Shown here: positions 1-8,470 of the stretch, piece after piece
Numbering within the stretch: position 1 is the first letter of the stretch
Layout of the letters: every line of letters begins with the position of its first letter
Assembly: GCA_002070375.1 (NCBI GenBank)
Contig: MWDD01000006.1
Coordinates: 29,825-93,824, forward strand
Source: a bacterium ADurb.Bin157
GTDB lineage: Bacteria; Muiribacteriota; Ozemobacteria; Ozemobacterales; Ozemobacteraceae
Direction of reading: 5' to 3'
DNA length: 64,000 bases
Position numbers and translations under genes: made by a program
Notes under the pieces: generated by a model
Databases searched by the model: none
Told to the model about the DNA's origin: nothing
What the model saw: only the letters and a program-made list of their open reading frames with translations

Positions 1-123
1 ACGCAATATGGCCTGTTCTACAGGGCCGCCGGGAACAAACCTGGTCACAGTAAAACATAAAAACGTAATACCGATAAAAGTCGGTATCATCAACAAAAAT
101 CTTCGAATGAAATAACTATACAT
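1..123 (-). CDS. Peptide ABC transporter permease, YejB-like (partial, N-terminus only)
   Basis: Only the first 41 codons are inside the window; the gene continues past the left edge. The N-terminus has the basic-then-hydrophobic pattern of DppB/YejB permeases (RRFLLMIPTFIGI, first membrane helix) followed by TRFVPGGPVEQA, which matches the conserved 'APGGPVDQ' segment after helix 1 in YejB/OppB. The start ATG overlaps the stop of the binding-protein gene by one base (TAATG), so the two are translationally coupled. With its partner it should import oligopeptides across the inner membrane. Family assignment rests on this short segment and on the neighbour; the remaining helices are not visible. 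Confidence 0.8.
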   Translation of the reverse strand, partial: MYSYFIRRFLLMIPTFIGITFLCFTVTRFVPGGPVEQAILR

Positions 124-2144
124 TATTTAATTTCCCCCGTAGGCGCTTCGTAGTTTTCATCCCACCATCTCACGATCTCTTCACCTATGGGAAGCTTTGT
201 TCCTTTTGCTCTGGCCTCTTTTAAAGCGGCCTCCTTATTTTCATCAAACCACCACAAAGACAAGAGACTGCGTTCATCACCGGTCTTAGAAAGAATATAT
301 TCGGGCATACCAAATTTATCCCAGAAAAGTAGTCTGGTATGAGCGGCAAACCAGCCTAAAGCATATAAATGCTCTTCGGTTGCTATTTTATCAATTTCTC
401 TGACAGCTTCAATTCTTTCGCTTGCCTTAAACATTAATGGATATTTTTCACAAATCTCATCTACACGAGCATTTTTAAAACCCCAAATATTGTTGTTATT
501 ATTTCTGTCAGCAAATTTAGAATGCATAGAGCTTTCAGGATTAGGAAACATAATTCCGCTGTAAGCTCTTGAGCTTATTTCGAAGTTGCGTTCACCGACT
601 TCTTTTATATCTGTTGCCCAAGTAACAAGCTTTAGATTTAGCTTAATACCGACATCCTTAAGGTCTTCTTGTAAAATAGTGTAGATTCTTTCTGAAGATT
701 TCTGTGTTAAGTTCAAAGAAACTTCAAAACGTTTACCATCTTTTACTAACCAACCCTGAGAATCTCGATTCTTTTGCAGCCAACCGGCTTCTTCAAGAAG
801 CTCAACAGCTTTATCGGGGTTATAGCGCATTTTAGGATTATCGGGATTTTCATAAGGAGAATTCGGATAAAATGAATCCAAAAATTCGTATTCATTAAAA
901 AACAACTTATCCATCATTTTTTCTCTATTATACAAATATGCAAAAGCCTTCCTGACGCGGATATCATCAAAAGGAGGCTTTCTCATATTAAAAGCTATCC
1001 CTGAAGTGCCAATCGGACGATGTGTATAAATTTTTCTTCGCTGTATCCAACCATTGGCAATAGGCAACATTTTGGCAGAAATAAATTCTTGATGCCACTC
1101 GCGAGCCACATTTACCATCATCCAGTCAACTTCACCCTTTTTGAATTTCTCTTTCACCAAATTTTCATCTTGAACAAAAATAAAATGAAGCTTGTCAAAA
1201 TTGTAATAACCTGTGGTTCGTTCAAGTTGAGTCTGCCACCAGTCTGCTCTTCTTACTAAGACTATTTCTTCGTTAACTTTTGCGCTTTCATATGCATAAG
1301 GTCCCGAGCCCGGCATAAGCTTAAATTGATATTCATCCAAGTATTTTTTTCCGTCTATTTTACTTATTATGTGCCCCGGCAGAACTGTCATAAAGCCCAT
1401 AGACATAAATGCGCGCCAATTGAGCTGTTTTGACTTAACCATAATGATCTTGTCTGTTAAAGCAACAGGACATTCATATTTATTATAATAATCTACAGTA
1501 AACGGATCATCAATTGATGGGTCTGTGTAAAGTTTCCAACTGTAAACAAAGTCACTAGCAACAACGGGTTTGCCGTCAGACCACTTAGCTCTTTCATCAA
1601 GCTCAAAAAAGAAGGTTACTTTATCATCGGCTATTGCCCATCTTTTTGCCAAATTCGGCGAATAATCATAGGTAATAGGGTCTAAATCAAGCAATGTTTC
1701 GTAGCAAAAACCGCTTAAAGTGCTTGTGAAAACCGAGTTAGCATTCTTTCCGACTGTTCGCAATGTCGGAGGAAAAGAGCTCTCAACGCATGTTAAGGTT
1801 CCGCCCTTTTTTGCACGCTTGTCACCAAAACCTTTGTAGGTAGTATTAGTTTCCCAATTCAATGAGGCAACCAATTTTGCAATTTCTTCCGGTGCTAACT
1901 CCGCAGGACTCTTATCAGAAATTTCATCAAACACAGAAGCACCTACGGCGGGCCCATTGAATTGAACTCTTTTAAGAGCCTCGGTAAGACTTTTGAGTGC
2001 GGCAGTGTTTTCTTTGAGTGCTGCTAAACTTTCTTTTATAAGCTCAGCATGTGAAGCTGCCTCACCCTCTGCTCCTTGAGCAGTCACGCCAATCAACAAA
2101 AACATGGCAAACAACGAAACGAGAAACAAAAATTTTGGCTTCAA
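123..2144 (-). CDS. Extracellular peptide-binding protein, SBP family 5 (YejA-like)
   Basis: A 673-aa periplasmic solute-binding protein for an oligopeptide ABC transporter. Residues 1-24 form a signal peptide, residues about 28-57 are Glu/Lys/Leu-rich and probably helical, and the rest is an SBP_bac_5 fold with typical pieces: KKGGTL near the start of the mature domain, YETLLDLDP, WSDGKPVVASDFVYSW, GSGPY and FNMRKPPFDDIRVRKAF. Length and the GFGDKRAKKGGTL opening fit YejA better than short DppA proteins. The start codon is TTG (AAG CCA follow), chosen because an AGGAG lies about 9 bases upstream and the signal peptide begins there. A promoter-like site sits about 30-60 bases upstream, so it can be expressed apart from the FecR-like gene before it. 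Ligand is unknown; oligopeptides are inferred from the family. Confidence 0.85.
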   Translation of the reverse strand: MKPKFLFLVSLFAMFLLIGVTAQGAEGEAASHAELIKESLAALKENTAALKSLTEALKRVQFNGPAVGASVFDEISDKSPAELAPEEIAKLVASLNWETNTTYKGFGDKRAKKGGTLTCVESSFPPTLRTVGKNANSVFTSTLSGFCYETLLDLDPITYDYSPNLAKRWAIADDKVTFFFELDERAKWSDGKPVVASDFVYSWKLYTDPSIDDPFTVDYYNKYECPVALTDKIIMVKSKQLNWRAFMSMGFMTVLPGHIISKIDGKKYLDEYQFKLMPGSGPYAYESAKVNEEIVLVRRADWWQTQLERTTGYYNFDKLHFIFVQDENLVKEKFKKGEVDWMMVNVAREWHQEFISAKMLPIANGWIQRRKIYTHRPIGTSGIAFNMRKPPFDDIRVRKAFAYLYNREKMMDKLFFNEYEFLDSFYPNSPYENPDNPKMRYNPDKAVELLEEAGWLQKNRDSQGWLVKDGKRFEVSLNLTQKSSERIYTILQEDLKDVGIKLNLKLVTWATDIKEVGERNFEISSRAYSGIMFPNPESSMHSKFADRNNNNNIWGFKNARVDEICEKYPLMFKASERIEAVREIDKIATEEHLYALGWFAAHTRLLFWDKFGMPEYILSKTGDERSLLSLWWFDENKEAALKEARAKGTKLPIGEEIVRWWDENYEAPTGEIK

Positions 2145-2173
2145 TTTGTTTGTCTCCTTCCCTATTGGGTTTC

Positions 2174-2202
2174 TTTATACAGACTTAACAGCTTACAAGC
2201 AA
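2174..2202 (-). promoter_or_regulatory. Sigma70-type promoter for the peptide transporter genes
   Basis: On the minus strand TTGCTT and TATAAA are separated by 17 bases, upstream of the TTG start at 2144. It lies in the only gap between the FecR-like gene and the binding-protein gene. Pattern match only. Confidence 0.45.
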
Positions 2203-2230
2203 CGCTCATTATTTTGCAAGTCTATTTTTT

Positions 2231-2803
2231 TTATTTCTTAATTTTTCCTAATGAAGGCTCTTTGTCAGCATCTACCCAATACCAAAGATAGCGCAAATCA
2301 TCATTATAGCGATAAACGTCAGAAAAAAACAAACCGCTTGCTGAAATTTCCTGCCCCGAACCGACAATAAATGATTTACCGCTTTTCTTATGCCGCATCT
2401 TTATTAGCCCCTTCAAAACACAAAACCGCTCAAAACCATCGACACACTTCATTACAAAAATAGTATCATTTTCAATCGCACCTAAAGTATGAGCCGTTTC
2501 TACGAAGAGCTCACCCGCACCGTTCTTCACCCCTACTCCGCCTTCTGCTACTCGCAAATAGTTTTCCGTTTCATTTAAGAGTGCCTTTGTGGAATTAGCC
2601 AAACGCAACTCACCGCCATTTCGAAGCTTTATAAAGTAAACGTTTGTCTCTTCGGTCAAATAATAACCGTCTTCAGTTAATGCAGCCTCCCCAAACAAAA
2701 CAAAATCGCTGCTGTAACAGGGGCTTAAAACAAGAAAAAATAAAAATATTACTATTAAATACTTATTCAACCGCAAAAATATGCACCATTTTGTTCGCAG
2801 CAT
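2231..2803 (-). CDS. Secreted FecR-like domain protein
   Basis: A 190-aa exported protein with a FecR-like beta-rich domain at about residues 50-155: a LRLANSTKALLNETENYLRV stretch followed by GELFVETAHTLGAIENDT and a later IVGSGQEISASG, the order seen in FecR domains (sensing or scaffold domains usually attached to sigma regulators). There is no N-terminal anti-sigma helix and no C-terminal secretin plug domain, so it is a stand-alone periplasmic version. The ATG at 2803 overlaps the upstream NHL gene by 41 bases; a TTG at 2770 overlapping the upstream stop would give a cleaner signal peptide (LNKYLIVIFLFFLVLSPCYS), and neither has a clear Shine-Dalgarno. It is the last gene of the glyS-lon-engB run. 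The role is unknown; being co-directional and overlapping with the NHL protein suggests they act together. Confidence 0.6.
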   Translation of the reverse strand: MLRTKWCIFLRLNKYLIVIFLFFLVLSPCYSSDFVLFGEAALTEDGYYLTEETNVYFIKLRNGGELRLANSTKALLNETENYLRVAEGGVGVKNGAGELFVETAHTLGAIENDTIFVMKCVDGFERFCVLKGLIKMRHKKSGKSFIVGSGQEISASGLFFSDVYRYNDDLRYLWYWVDADKEPSLGKIKK

Positions 2804-4265
2804 CTGCTACCGCAAGTTTTCCGTCATTTCGCAAAGCCAATGAAGTAGGGATCCAAGGCTCCGGCAAACCTGACGGTGATGATATTTCTAAAAGAACCCT
2901 ACCCTTTTGATCAAAACGCTTCACAACAGAATTAACACCGTCACAAATCCAAAAGCTCCCCCAAAAATCGTATTCAAACCCTGAAACTTCCTTACAGGCT
3001 GTATTAACAGAGGACTCCAGAGTCCCCATGGGGTTAAAAACTTTCATAATTCCGTTTTTTTGCATGACAAATAATGAGTCTTCATCAGCTCTTACACTTA
3101 TAGGAGACTCTATCGGAGCTTCGTGCGTAGAAACAAATGTCCCCAGAAAAGTGCCTTTTAAGTCAAAACATAGAATGCCCGAGTTTCCTCTGTCGGGAAC
3201 CCACATTTCTTCGTGCCTAAAACAAACAGAACCGGGAAAATCTAAAAATAAACCGGCAGACTTATCAGACTTTATTGAATTTTGCCATAGTCCCGAGCTA
3301 TTAAACAAATGCAATGCATGATTTGAATAATCTGACACAAAAATCATATCGCCCAAAATTGCGATAGCAACCGGAAGCCCCAGCTGACCGTCCTTTGTTC
3401 CTTTCTCACCAAAAGCCTTTTGCATTTCACCTTTTTCTGTAAAATACTGCAACCGACGTTTCTGGCTGTCAAGCACCCACAAATTGCCTTCCCTTCCCCA
3501 TTGAACATCTTGCGGCCAAGCAACATATCTGTCAGAAGGCGATTCTAAAACCGAAAAGCTGTTTTTATACACAAAAACTGCATTTTCAGGAAGCTCAACC
3601 AAGGCTTTTGAAGTAATAACCGGCTCTAAAACAACCCCGGACTTAAATATATCTTCGGGGGTTCCGCTTAAAACATTAGTTTCAGGATTTCCGAACAGCA
3701 AATCATCATCTGCGGCAACCGAGTCTTCTGTAAGTTCTTCTTCTTCTTCTTCTTCTTCTTCTTCTTCTTCAACTGTTGCGGGGGCAACAACTTCTTCTGT
3801 TTGGGTAGCGATGTTTAAAACTTGTTCTGTTTTTTCTTCAGAATAATCCGGTTTTATGTATCCCCCCAAATGCTCGGAAGCAGCAGCTTCATCTTCTTGA
3901 GTTTCAAAAATGCTTAGCAAAAAACTTAATTCTTCCGGCATATTTGTTGCGGGAACAGTCGTTATCTCATAAATTCCGCTTTCAGGCGCTTTAAACTCTG
4001 TAATGCCTCGCAAATTCTCAAAACTTACCTTTTCATCTGAGGTTAGTTTTATTTTTGCTACAATAACCCCACCTTTTACTCGTTCATTTCTCTCTTGTAT
4101 TGTAAATTTAACTAATGAACCTTTCTTTAAAAGCACATAATTACTGATCTTTGCATAGGTATCACGTGCGGCAGGGAAAACTCCCCTGTATTCAAAAAGT
4201 CTTGCCCCCTCGCAATTTACAGCTAAAAGCATCATACAAAAAAAGAAAGTAAGTATTTTTTTCAT
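2763..4265 (-). CDS. Secreted NHL-repeat beta-propeller protein with poly-Glu linker
   Basis: A 500-aa exported protein. Signal peptide about 1-20 (MKKILTFFFCMMLLAVNCEG); a small beta domain about 25-120 that may bind surface or envelope ligands; an acidic low-complexity linker about 140-200 containing 12 consecutive Glu (166-177); then NHL/six-bladed propeller repeats about 245-500, with blades such as WPQDVQWGREGNLWVLDSQK, VSDYSNHALHLFN and SLALRNDGKLAVADAANK. NHL propellers usually bind proteins or sugars; no enzyme residues are apparent. The gene starts 4 bases after the 305-aa gene with no clear Shine-Dalgarno, so translation is probably coupled. A similar secreted propeller is at 29481-31220. 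Function unknown. Confidence 0.8.
   Translation of the reverse strand: MKKILTFFFCMMLLAVNCEGARLFEYRGVFPAARDTYAKISNYVLLKKGSLVKFTIQERNERVKGGVIVAKIKLTSDEKVSFENLRGITEFKAPESGIYEITTVPATNMPEELSFLLSIFETQEDEAAASEHLGGYIKPDYSEEKTEQVLNIATQTEEVVAPATVEEEEEEEEEEEELTEDSVAADDDLLFGNPETNVLSGTPEDIFKSGVVLEPVITSKALVELPENAVFVYKNSFSVLESPSDRYVAWPQDVQWGREGNLWVLDSQKRRLQYFTEKGEMQKAFGEKGTKDGQLGLPVAIAILGDMIFVSDYSNHALHLFNSSGLWQNSIKSDKSAGLFLDFPGSVCFRHEEMWVPDRGNSGILCFDLKGTFLGTFVSTHEAPIESPISVRADEDSLFVMQKNGIMKVFNPMGTLESSVNTACKEVSGFEYDFWGSFWICDGVNSVVKRFDQKGRVLLEISSPSGLPEPWIPTSLALRNDGKLAVADAANKMVHIFAVE
3735..3770 (-). repeat. (GAA)12 trinucleotide microsatellite inside the NHL gene
   Basis: Twelve perfect tandem GAA codons (TTC on the plus strand) encode Glu166-Glu177 of the NHL protein. 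Slippage here would change linker length without a frameshift. Confidence 0.95.
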
Positions 4266-4269
4266 TATT

Positions 4270-5187
4270 TTATTTCAACCAAACAGACTTAGGATACAAT
4301 TTTGACAACTTTTCAAAGATAATGTTAGATTCTTGAAAAGCATTATTACTACGATAATGTAAGGCTAAAACCGCTAATCCGTGTTCAACATTCTTGATTC
4401 TCGGCTCCCCTGTTATACAGTCTAAAAACAGCTTTGTGGAAACATGAGGAAACATCTCTGCACAAGCTAAGCCTGCGAGAAAATTTTTTTCAACCTGTTT
4501 CAGAGGCAAATACATTGGACTAAGCACATCTTCGAGCATTTTTGAGACTCTGTGATTTTGACTCTTCTTTACGCTGTTAATAAACCGAGCATAAGCCCGA
4601 AGCTTTCTATCACAAGCCATATCATAAATCATAGTAACAGGTAACCCGGAAAAACCGGAATAGTCTTTACACAAAGTTAAATTGCTTGACTTGCCTAATG
4701 CCATATCGCTTACAGCAAGCATAAATGTTAAATGAGCTTTTTCTACGACAGGCAAATAACCATTATCATACGGAAAGAAACTATCATAAGACAATAATTT
4801 ACCAATTAGACGGTTCCCTTCTTCGGTAAGCATGTCTTCAGGTTTTAAAGATGACAATAAAACCTCAAATTCAGCCCTGCTATAACTTTTTCCGAGCTGT
4901 TTAAGCCACATTAAAGCCATTTCAGCATCAGAAGAATCTCTTATTTCATAAGTATAAATATATCTCATAGAAATAAGAGCATCAAAAAGCTCACTGTCAG
5001 TTGTTTTATCGTTTGCGACAACCTTTTCGATTGTTTTTAAGCGTTCAAAAGGATTTACAGATTTTTTGATTATACGTTCCAAACCGCACCATTCTGTTTG
5101 GTAGTAAGAAACAGAATTTGGTGCCGCACATAAAACGCTAGCTGCAAACAACAATAAAATACAGACTAACGCTTTTAAGTAGTTCAT
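4270..5187 (-). CDS. Secreted helical (TPR-like) protein of unknown function
   Basis: A 305-aa protein with a signal peptide ([22 protein letters not shown]) and an otherwise alpha-helical sequence. The last 35 residues (HYRSNNAFQESNIIFEKLSKLYPKS) look like a TPR hairpin. I do not recognise the family. Its ATG overlaps the TGA of engB by 4 bases and it has a GAGGAAG Shine-Dalgarno; the NHL gene follows after 4 bases. This tight order (engB, this gene, NHL, FecR-like) suggests an envelope module of TPR plus propeller proteins appended to the housekeeping lon-engB genes. Confidence 0.65.
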   Translation of the reverse strand: MNYLKALVCILLLFAASVLCAAPNSVSYYQTEWCGLERIIKKSVNPFERLKTIEKVVANDKTTDSELFDALISMRYIYTYEIRDSSDAEMALMWLKQLGKSYSRAEFEVLLSSLKPEDMLTEEGNRLIGKLLSYDSFFPYDNGYLPVVEKAHLTFMLAVSDMALGKSSNLTLCKDYSGFSGLPVTMIYDMACDRKLRAYARFINSVKKSQNHRVSKMLEDVLSPMYLPLKQVEKNFLAGLACAEMFPHVSTKLFLDCITGEPRIKNVEHGLAVLALHYRSNNAFQESNIIFEKLSKLYPKSVWLK

Positions 5188-5987
5188 TTTTTTTCTTCCT
5201 CTTTATTTACTCTGTTTTTATTAGGTCTCGGCGGTCGATTTTTTTTCACGCCACCGGCATTTTCGGGCCTTTTGGGCTTCGGTGAAGAATTAGACTGAGG
5301 ATTCGCTTTATCCGGTCTTTCAGACTTGTGCGAATTTTGTCTTTGTCCGTCCTCATTTTTTGAAACCCGTTTTGCCGGCCTGTTATCAGATACTTTAAAG
5401 ACAAATCCCGAAATAACTTTTTCAACGGCATCTAAGAATTCTTCTCGCCCCACAAAATTCTTCGAGGAATACAAAATATTGAAAACTCCGCGAATGTCTC
5501 TTGTTATACTGTTTCTCATTTTTACAACTTGTTGATTGCTCAATTTATCAGTTTTTGTGAGCACAACGAAACCGTTCAAATGCTGCTCTCTGATCCATTC
5601 ATACATCTGGAAATCTAAGGGAGTGGGGCGATGCCTTATATCCAATACTTGAACGACTCCTTTCAAGTTCTTACACTCACAAAAGAACTCGTTCATCATA
5701 AGCTGAATTTTTGCTCTGGTATTTTTTGAGGCTTTTGCATAACCGTAACCCGGCAAATCTACTATATAAAATGAATCATTTATACAATAGAAATTTATAG
5801 TTAACGTCTTGCCGGGCATTGAACTGGTACGTGCCAATTCTCTTCTTCCCGTTAAAGCGTTTATTAAAGATGATTTTCCCACATTACTGCGCCCAACCAA
5901 TGCAATAATTGGGAGATTGTCGGCGGGAAAACCCTCTTTTGAAGTTATACAGGCGCTAAAAGTCGCCGAAGTTATTTTAATTGTCAT
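5184..5987 (-). CDS. engB: Ribosome biogenesis GTP-binding protein EngB/YsxC with a basic tail
   Basis: EngB GTPases assist large-subunit ribosome assembly. All G motifs are present: GRSNVGKSS (32-40), a switch-I Thr in the [10 protein letters not shown] region (57-65), DLPGYGYAK (77-85), TKTDK (144-148) and a G5-like YSSK (173-176). The core ends near residue 200, the usual family length; the remaining 67 residues are Lys/Arg/Asn/Pro-rich and probably disordered, a likely RNA- or ribosome-binding extension. The gene overlaps lon and the downstream 305-aa gene by 4 bases each. The lon-engB neighbourhood is common in bacteria, which supports the call. Confidence 0.95.
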   Translation of the reverse strand: MTIKITSATFSACITSKEGFPADNLPIIALVGRSNVGKSSLINALTGRRELARTSSMPGKTLTINFYCINDSFYIVDLPGYGYAKASKNTRAKIQLMMNEFFCECKNLKGVVQVLDIRHRPTPLDFQMYEWIREQHLNGFVVLTKTDKLSNQQVVKMRNSITRDIRGVFNILYSSKNFVGREEFLDAVEKVISGFVFKVSDNRPAKRVSKNEDGQRQNSHKSERPDKANPQSNSSPKPKRPENAGGVKKNRPPRPNKNRVNKEEEKK

Positions 5988-8428
5988 TTATTATCTGCCT
6001 GCTTTTTTTTTGCTTTAAGTAAACTGCCGCCTTTTTTAAAGGACAACGGAGATTTTTTGGGCTTTCCGTTTAAAGCCAACTTTAAAACCTCATCAGCAGT
6101 ATCAACTTGAGTAATCTTCATATTTTTTCTGATTTCTTTAGGAATTTCTTCAAGCTCTTTTTCGTTTTCTCTTGATAAAATAATGTTTTTGATTCCCTGT
6201 CTGTGAGCAGCTAAAAGCTTTTCTTTGATCCCCCCCACAGCCAAAACCCTTCCTCGAAGAGTAATTTCTCCCGTCATAGCGTAATCATTTTTAACAGGAA
6301 CTTCATTTAAAGCCGAATAAATTGCAGTAGCAATGGCAATCCCCGCTGATGGGCCGTCTTTTGGAACGGCACCTTCAGGAAAGTGAATATGCAAATCAAT
6401 CGTATCATAATCGATAGGCCGCATATTAAGATCTTTTGCATGGCTTCTCAAGTAAGAAAGACTGGCGTGAGCCGATTCTTTCATAACATCACCTAATGAG
6501 CCGGTCAAAATGATTTTACCTTTTCCGGGCATTACGGCGACTTCTATCGGAAGTGTTGTACCGCCAACTTCTGTCCAAGCTAATCCGTTAACAAGCCCAA
6601 TTGCGTCTTTACCTTCAAGAGTCTTATTATGATATTTGGGAATTCCTAAATATTTTTCAATAGACGCCTTTTCGATTTTCTTTATTTTCTTGCCTAAAAC
6701 TACTTCTCTAGCAACTTTTCTGAAAACTGAAGCAATCTCTCTGTCAAGACTTCTTACCCCCGCTTCGCGAGTATAGCTTCTGATTATATTAATAACAGCA
6801 TCTTCACTCATCACTATGCCTTGTTTTTTAACGCCGTTTGCTTCGAGCTGCTTGGGTAGCAAATATTTCATTGCAATTTGCACTTTTTCTTCTTCTGTGT
6901 AACCCGGCAAAAAAACCACTTCCAAACGATCTCTCAAAGGCCCCGGAATAGTATGGGGAACGTTAGCGGTTGTTAAAAATAGCACCTTTGAGAGATCATA
7001 GGCGGTTGAGATGTAATGATCTGAAAAATTGCTGTTCTGTTCCGGATCTAAAGCCTCTAACAGTGCTGAGCTTGGGTCGCCTCTAAAATCATGGCTCATC
7101 TTATCTATTTCATCGAGCAAAATAACGGGATTCTTAGTTCCCGTATCGCGCATTGCTTGAATTATTCTTCCGGGCAGAGCTCCGACATAGGTTCTGCGGT
7201 GACCGCGTATTTCGGCTTCATCACGCATCCCGCCCAAAGAAATTCGTGCGAACTTTCGGCCCAGAGATTTGGCAATTGATTTGCCCAAAGAGGTTTTACC
7301 AACGCCGGGAGGCCCAATCAAACAAAGAATAGGTCCTTTTATAGATTTTTTGAGTTGACATACGGCAAGATATTCAATGATTCTTTCTTTAACTTTTTCA
7401 AGTCCAAAATGGTCTTCATCTAAAATCTGCTGTGATTTAGCAAGGTCTACCCTATCTCGGGTTTGTTTTTTCCAAGGTAACGAAACCAGCCATTCTAAAT
7501 AGTTTCGAGAAACCCCCGCATCAGGAGAACCAGGCTGCATCCTTTTAAGCTTTGCCAGTTCTTTTAATGCTTTATCCTTGGCGTCATCCGTCATACCGGC
7601 GCTTTCGATGGCCTTTTTCATCTCTTCAATTTCTTCGACTCTGTCATCAGCCTCACCAAGCTCTTTTTGGATAGCTTTCATTTGTTCTCGAAGATAATAT
7701 TCTTTTTGAAGTTGTTCCATCTGCTTTCGAACCTGACCGCGTATTTTCTTTTCAACAACCATTATTTCCAGTTCTCGATTAAGTATGGTTGCTAAACGGT
7801 CTAATCGTTCAATCGGATCGATAGCTTCAAGGATTTCTTGTTTTTCTTCAACTTTTAAATTTAGGTTGGCTACAACAATGTCAGCCATACGACCAGGCTC
7901 ATCAACATTGCTGACTATCATTATAACCTCTAGTGGAATCTTTTTATAAATCTTAACGTATTGCTCAAAAAGATTTAAAACATTCCGCATAAGAGCCTGA
8001 ACTTGAACATTTTTCCGGTTATCGTCAGGTATTTCTGTGGCTTCGACTTCAAAATAATCTGCCTTCTCATCAAAACTATGAATTTTAACTCTTTTATGGC
8101 CCTCTACAAGAATTTTTAAAATTCCGTCAGGCAATTTCAAAAGCTGCAAAATCTCGGCAACAGTGCCGGTGTTGTACAATTCACCGGTCTCGGGGTCTTC
8201 AGATTGAGGTTGTTTTTGTGAACATAAAACAATTTTTCTGTTGCGAAGCATTGCTTCTTCCACTGAACGAACAGAACGACGTCTTCCCACAAACAAAGGA
8301 ACAACCATATAAGGGAAAACAACAACATCGCGTAAAGGCAATAAAGGAAATTTCTCTGATTTTTCCTTTGAGCTTGAGTCAGAAGCATCGTTCAAGACAA
8401 GGTTACTGTCGTGACTCTCTTTAGTCAT
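5984..8428 (-). CDS. lon: ATP-dependent protease La (Lon)
   Basis: An 814-aa cytoplasmic AAA+ serine protease that degrades misfolded and regulatory proteins. Domains: LON substrate-binding N-domain about 27-215, coiled coil 215-300, AAA+ about 305-580 with Walker A GPPGVGKT (372-379) and Walker B ILLDEID (436-442), and the protease domain about 600-790. The Ser-Lys dyad is intact: Ser694 in KDGPSAG and Lys737 in GGIKEK, 43 residues apart as in E. coli Lon. Short N- and C-terminal tails are extra. The start at 8428 has a GTAGGAG Shine-Dalgarno. The gene follows glyS by about 40 bases and overlaps engB by 4 bases, so these are probably one transcript. Confidence 0.97.
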   Translation of the reverse strand: MTKESHDSNLVLNDASDSSSKEKSEKFPLLPLRDVVVFPYMVVPLFVGRRRSVRSVEEAMLRNRKIVLCSQKQPQSEDPETGELYNTGTVAEILQLLKLPDGILKILVEGHKRVKIHSFDEKADYFEVEATEIPDDNRKNVQVQALMRNVLNLFEQYVKIYKKIPLEVIMIVSNVDEPGRMADIVVANLNLKVEEKQEILEAIDPIERLDRLATILNRELEIMVVEKKIRGQVRKQMEQLQKEYYLREQMKAIQKELGEADDRVEEIEEMKKAIESAGMTDDAKDKALKELAKLKRMQPGSPDAGVSRNYLEWLVSLPWKKQTRDRVDLAKSQQILDEDHFGLEKVKERIIEYLAVCQLKKSIKGPILCLIGPPGVGKTSLGKSIAKSLGRKFARISLGGMRDEAEIRGHRRTYVGALPGRIIQAMRDTGTKNPVILLDEIDKMSHDFRGDPSSALLEALDPEQNSNFSDHYISTAYDLSKVLFLTTANVPHTIPGPLRDRLEVVFLPGYTEEEKVQIAMKYLLPKQLEANGVKKQGIVMSEDAVINIIRSYTREAGVRSLDREIASVFRKVAREVVLGKKIKKIEKASIEKYLGIPKYHNKTLEGKDAIGLVNGLAWTEVGGTTLPIEVAVMPGKGKIILTGSLGDVMKESAHASLSYLRSHAKDLNMRPIDYDTIDLHIHFPEGAVPKDGPSAGIAIATAIYSALNEVPVKNDYAMTGEITLRGRVLAVGGIKEKLLAAHRQGIKNIILSRENEKELEEIPKEIRKNMKITQVDTADEVLKLALNGKPKKSPLSFKKGGSLLKAKKKQADNK

Positions 8429-8470
8429 TTATATTTACTCCTACCCGTGATTATTACTTTTCTTTTCATT

